The notes beneath the pieces were generated by a model, which was not told the origin of the DNA, searched no databases, and saw only the letters and a program-made list of their open reading frames with translations. A stretch of DNA of 15,898 bases from NCBI GenBank assembly GCA_002352055.1, contig DEHS01000097.1:38933-54830 (forward strand), given 5' to 3'. This document shows, piece by piece, positions 13,252 to 15,898 of this stretch; within the stretch, counting starts at the first letter, position 1; every line of letters starts with the position of its first letter. This stretch comes from Legionellaceae bacterium UBA2794 (GTDB lineage: Bacteria > Pseudomonadota > Gammaproteobacteria > Legionellales > Legionellaceae). The position numbers and the translations under genes were made by a program.

Positions 13252-14724
13252 TTACGTATTAACCTTATTTCTCTGAATCCATCTTTTAACGACTTCCTGA
13301 TCAGAAAAATCATATTTTACAGACCCTATTTGCTGATATGCCTCATGCCCTTTTCCGGCAATAAGAATAATATCATTTATATCCGCATTATTTAGAGCAT
13401 ACGCTATGGCCTCTTCGCGGTTAATAATGCAATGAACTCCAACTGATGAAGGGATACCGATAGCAATCTCATTGATAATAGTCTCAGGATCTTCACTGCG
13501 TGGATTGTCACTAGTAATAATAATTTTATCAGCAATAGAACCCGCAGCTTGCCCCATCACGGGCCGTTTGGATTTATCCCGATCGCCACCGCAGCCAAAA
13601 ACCACCCATAATTTACCTTTTTTTAATTGACTGAGCGTGGTTAAAACATTCTGCAAGGCATCAGGAGTGTGGGCATAATCAACCAGTACATAAGGTGCAG
13701 TAGCGACAATTTCCATTCGTCCAGGTGCAGCTTTTAGATAAGTCATTGCATGAACTACTTTATCTACAGGATAACCGCTCACCAGTAAACTCGCACAAAT
13801 TGCCAAGCTATTGTATATATTAAATTCCCCTAAGGCGTTAATTTTTAAGGTAAAAGTTCCCCATGGAGAGCACACGTCAATTCTAGTGCCATGCAGATCT
13901 ACTTGCCATGCCACTGCCTGTACGTCACACTGTTCCCGCATACCATAAGTTATTTGCTTCACCGCGGGATTGCTACTTTTGCTCATGAATTCATAATAAG
14001 AATCATCGCGATTGAGTATCGCGAACTCCAATTTAGCTCCTTGAAACAACTGTGCTTTAGCGGATGCATATGCATCCATAGTAAGATGGTAATCGAGATG
14101 ATCAAGGGTTAAATTAGTAAATATTGCCTGTTTAAATTGGATGGTTGCGACACGCTTTTGACTTAATGCGTGAGATGAGACTTCCATGCATACCTGCTTC
14201 AATCCTTGTTGTTTGTACTGATGTAACAGGCTTTGCAGACAAAAAGCGTCAGGTGTCGTGTTGTTTAAAGGACTTAAATTATCAACCGGCCCTTGGCCAA
14301 TAGTCCCTATATATGCAGCAGGATTTCCTAATAAATGATGGGCTTGGGCCAATTGATAGGCAATGGTAGTTTTTCCATTGGTACCGGTGATCCCTGTAAC
14401 GTATAAAGATTCACTCGGATGGTTATAAAATCTGTTAGCGATTGTTGCTAAATTACCGGCCAAATTCGGGATAGCTAAGCACGGAACAGTTGCAGGAAAC
14501 GTGCAGGAAACAGGTAAGTTCTCAGGCTCATAAACTATAGCCACAGCACCGGCTGCTACTGCCTTAGCCATGAATAAACGCCCATCAGCAAGTGCTCCTG
14601 GATATGCAACAAACAAATCACCAGACTTGACTAATCGGCTGTCATTATTAATATTAAGAACATCACAATCAGTACTCTGGAATTCTAACCAGGGTTTTAA
14701 TAATTGACTTAGTTTCACCGCCAT
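13252..14724 (-). CDS. murE: UDP-MurNAc-L-Ala-D-Glu:meso-diaminopimelate ligase
   Basis: MurE adds meso-diaminopimelate to UDP-MurNAc-dipeptide in cytoplasmic peptidoglycan precursor synthesis, using ATP. With the ATG at 14724 the protein has 490 residues, normal for MurE. The ATP loop G-I-T-G-T-N-G-K-T-T lies at 111-120. The lysine that becomes carbamoylated is in Y-A-S-A-K-A-Q-L-F at about 223. D-N-P-R at 406-409, within S-D-N-P-R-S-E-D-P, is the diaminopimelate-specific motif, as opposed to lysine-type enzymes. G-K-G-H-E is near the end. The ATG is preferred over a TTG three codons upstream, although GGAG is only three bases from it; a GTG two codons later would have better spacing. It follows ftsI after 33 bases, as in the division/cell-wall cluster. 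murF does not follow it. Confidence 0.96.
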   Translation of the reverse strand: MAVKLSQLLKPWLEFQSTDCDVLNINNDSRLVKSGDLFVAYPGALADGRLFMAKAVAAGAVAIVYEPENLPVSCTFPATVPCLAIPNLAGNLATIANRFYNHPSESLYVTGITGTNGKTTIAYQLAQAHHLLGNPAAYIGTIGQGPVDNLSPLNNTTPDAFCLQSLLHQYKQQGLKQVCMEVSSHALSQKRVATIQFKQAIFTNLTLDHLDYHLTMDAYASAKAQLFQGAKLEFAILNRDDSYYEFMSKSSNPAVKQITYGMREQCDVQAVAWQVDLHGTRIDVCSPWGTFTLKINALGEFNIYNSLAICASLLVSGYPVDKVVHAMTYLKAAPGRMEIVATAPYVLVDYAHTPDALQNVLTTLSQLKKGKLWVVFGCGGDRDKSKRPVMGQAAGSIADKIIITSDNPRSEDPETIINEIAIGIPSSVGVHCIINREEAIAYALNNADINDIILIAGKGHEAYQQIGSVKYDFSDQEVVKRWIQRNKVNT

Positions 14725-14757
14725 ATACTCCAATTGTTATTTGAGTACCAATTAAAA

Positions 14758-15898
14758 TTAACCTACCGGTTCATCTGTGGGTATATTAAATAATCGCAAG
14801 GAACCAGCCATTACCTTGGAAAATAGTGGAGCAGCAACCGCCGCTGCATAATATCCTTTTTGCGACGGTTCGTGAATAATGACGACGACCACAAATTTTG
14901 GTTTGGATACCGGCGCTATTCCCATAAAACTTGAGGTATACCGTCGATCTTTATATCCGTCTTTGCCGGCTACCCGTGCAGTTCCTGTTTTTCCTGCAAC
15001 CCTGTAGCCTGGCACGCGAGCACTTTTTCCAGTGCCGTCTTTACCAAGTACTGCTTCCATCATTTCCAAAACCTGTTCTGCAGTTTTGGGTTTCATGACC
15101 TGAATGCCCGGTGTTGGGGTGTCATTGTGAAGCAAAGTTACGGGCATGAGTTTACCCTGATTCGCAAAAATTAAGCTGGCTTTAGCCAATTGTAATGCTG
15201 TAACCGAAAGTCCATAACCAAATCCTAAAGTGGCCAGCACGAAAGGATTAGCATCTTTGGCTTTAACTATTGCTCCCTCACTTTCACCTGGATAGGCACT
15301 TTCAGTTCGTTGGCCAAATCCACTTCTTTGCAATAAACCGATTAATTGCTCTGGCGGGCTTGCCAGAACCATTTTAGTCACACCTACGTTACTTGAGTGC
15401 TGTAAAATTCCCGTAACGTCCAGAACTCCGTAATTATGAACATCACGTACCGTATGCCCATGAACACTCATATAACTTGGATTCGTGTCGATCACAGTTT
15501 CTGGTTTAAACAGACCAGTTTCCAAAGCACTGGCGATACTGAAGGGCTTGATAACGGAACCCGGCTCGAATGTATCTGTTAAAGCACGATTTCGATAGGT
15601 GTCCCGATCATAATGCCCACGAGAGTTAGGATTATAGGAAGGAACATTTGCCATGGCTAAAATTTCACCATTTTCAGCATCTACCACCACCACTGAACCA
15701 GATTTGGCACCAAATTCTTCAACCGTTTTATTCAATTCGCTGTATGCAAGGTATTGCAACCTTCTATCAATACTTAAATTTAATTCATGTCCTGGTCGTG
15801 GGTCTTTTATTATTCCAAGCTCTTCGATGATACGACCCATGCGATCTTTTATGACTCTTTTTTTACCAACTACTCCCATCAACCAATCTTGATAAGCA
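14758..15898 (-). CDS. ftsI: Peptidoglycan transpeptidase FtsI (PBP3), 5' end outside window
   Basis: FtsI is the class B penicillin-binding protein that cross-links septal peptidoglycan in the inner membrane divisome. The visible 379 residues read open to the window edge (first full codon at base 15897, A-Y-Q-D-W-L-M-G-V-V-G-K). An in-frame TTG/ATG near 15882 is internal to the pedestal domain. The catalytic boxes are all present: S-V-I-K in F-E-P-G-S-V-I-K-P-F, S-S-N in L-Q-H-S-S-N-V-G, and K-T-G in V-A-G-K-T-G-T-A-R-V. The sequence R-V-I-K-D-R-M-G-R-I-I-E-E-L-G is typical of the linker in FtsI. The membrane anchor and N-terminal domain lie beyond the right edge. The gene is immediately upstream of murE, the classic cluster order. 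Confidence 0.95.
   Translation of the reverse strand, partial: AYQDWLMGVVGKKRVIKDRMGRIIEELGIIKDPRPGHELNLSIDRRLQYLAYSELNKTVEEFGAKSGSVVVVDAENGEILAMANVPSYNPNSRGHYDRDTYRNRALTDTFEPGSVIKPFSIASALETGLFKPETVIDTNPSYMSVHGHTVRDVHNYGVLDVTGILQHSSNVGVTKMVLASPPEQLIGLLQRSGFGQRTESAYPGESEGAIVKAKDANPFVLATLGFGYGLSVTALQLAKASLIFANQGKLMPVTLLHNDTPTPGIQVMKPKTAEQVLEMMEAVLGKDGTGKSARVPGYRVAGKTGTARVAGKDGYKDRRYTSSFMGIAPVSKPKFVVVVIIHEPSQKGYYAAAVAAPLFSKVMAGSLRLFNIPTDEPVG

Overview
The window is low-GC gammaproteobacterial chromosome, most likely from a Legionella or close relative. This rests on inference: AT-rich sequence, a split cell-wall gene order, many short palindromic intergenic repeats, a J-like membrane protein and a decayed effector-like gene of the kind common in Legionella. 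No species-level marker is present.

Layout from left to right: the 3' end of a class A penicillin-binding protein (mrcA, + strand); a 373-base gap with an inverted hairpin pair and a small tandem repeat; alanine dehydrogenase (ald, - strand); a spacer holding three copies of one palindromic repeat; the electron-transfer flavoprotein operon etfB-etfA (- strand); a J-like, membrane-anchored protein of unknown function (- strand); and a PAP2 phosphatase (- strand). A divergent + strand locus at 6148-7873 reads best as one decayed gene broken by an amber codon and two single-base frameshifts. Its reconstructed product has a Cys/His/Asp peptidase-like region followed by an M48-like region that has lost its zinc ligands. 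A gene-free stretch with two diverged tandem units of about 131 bp, each carrying two GC-rich hairpins, separates it from a site-2 protease/pdxB pair (+ strand, 4-base overlap).

The right third is on the - strand. ftsI (5' end outside the window) and murE form part of the division/cell-wall cluster. Downstream of murE, where murF is often found, lies a two-gene unit: a 730-residue fusion of a CrtC/AttH-like lipocalin domain with a type III-like prenyl diphosphate synthase, followed 14 bases later by a GNAT acetyltransferase. This unit is the most novel part of the window. It looks like a small terpenoid pathway in which one polypeptide makes the prenyl chain and modifies or cyclises it, and a partner may acylate the product. 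That reading is inference from domain content and spacing.

The core genes cover peptidoglycan synthesis and division (mrcA, ftsI, murE), alanine catabolism (ald), electron transfer from acyl-CoA or similar dehydrogenases (etfBA) and vitamin B6 synthesis (pdxB). The accessory genes (J-like protein, decayed effector-like gene, terpenoid fusion) sit between them.
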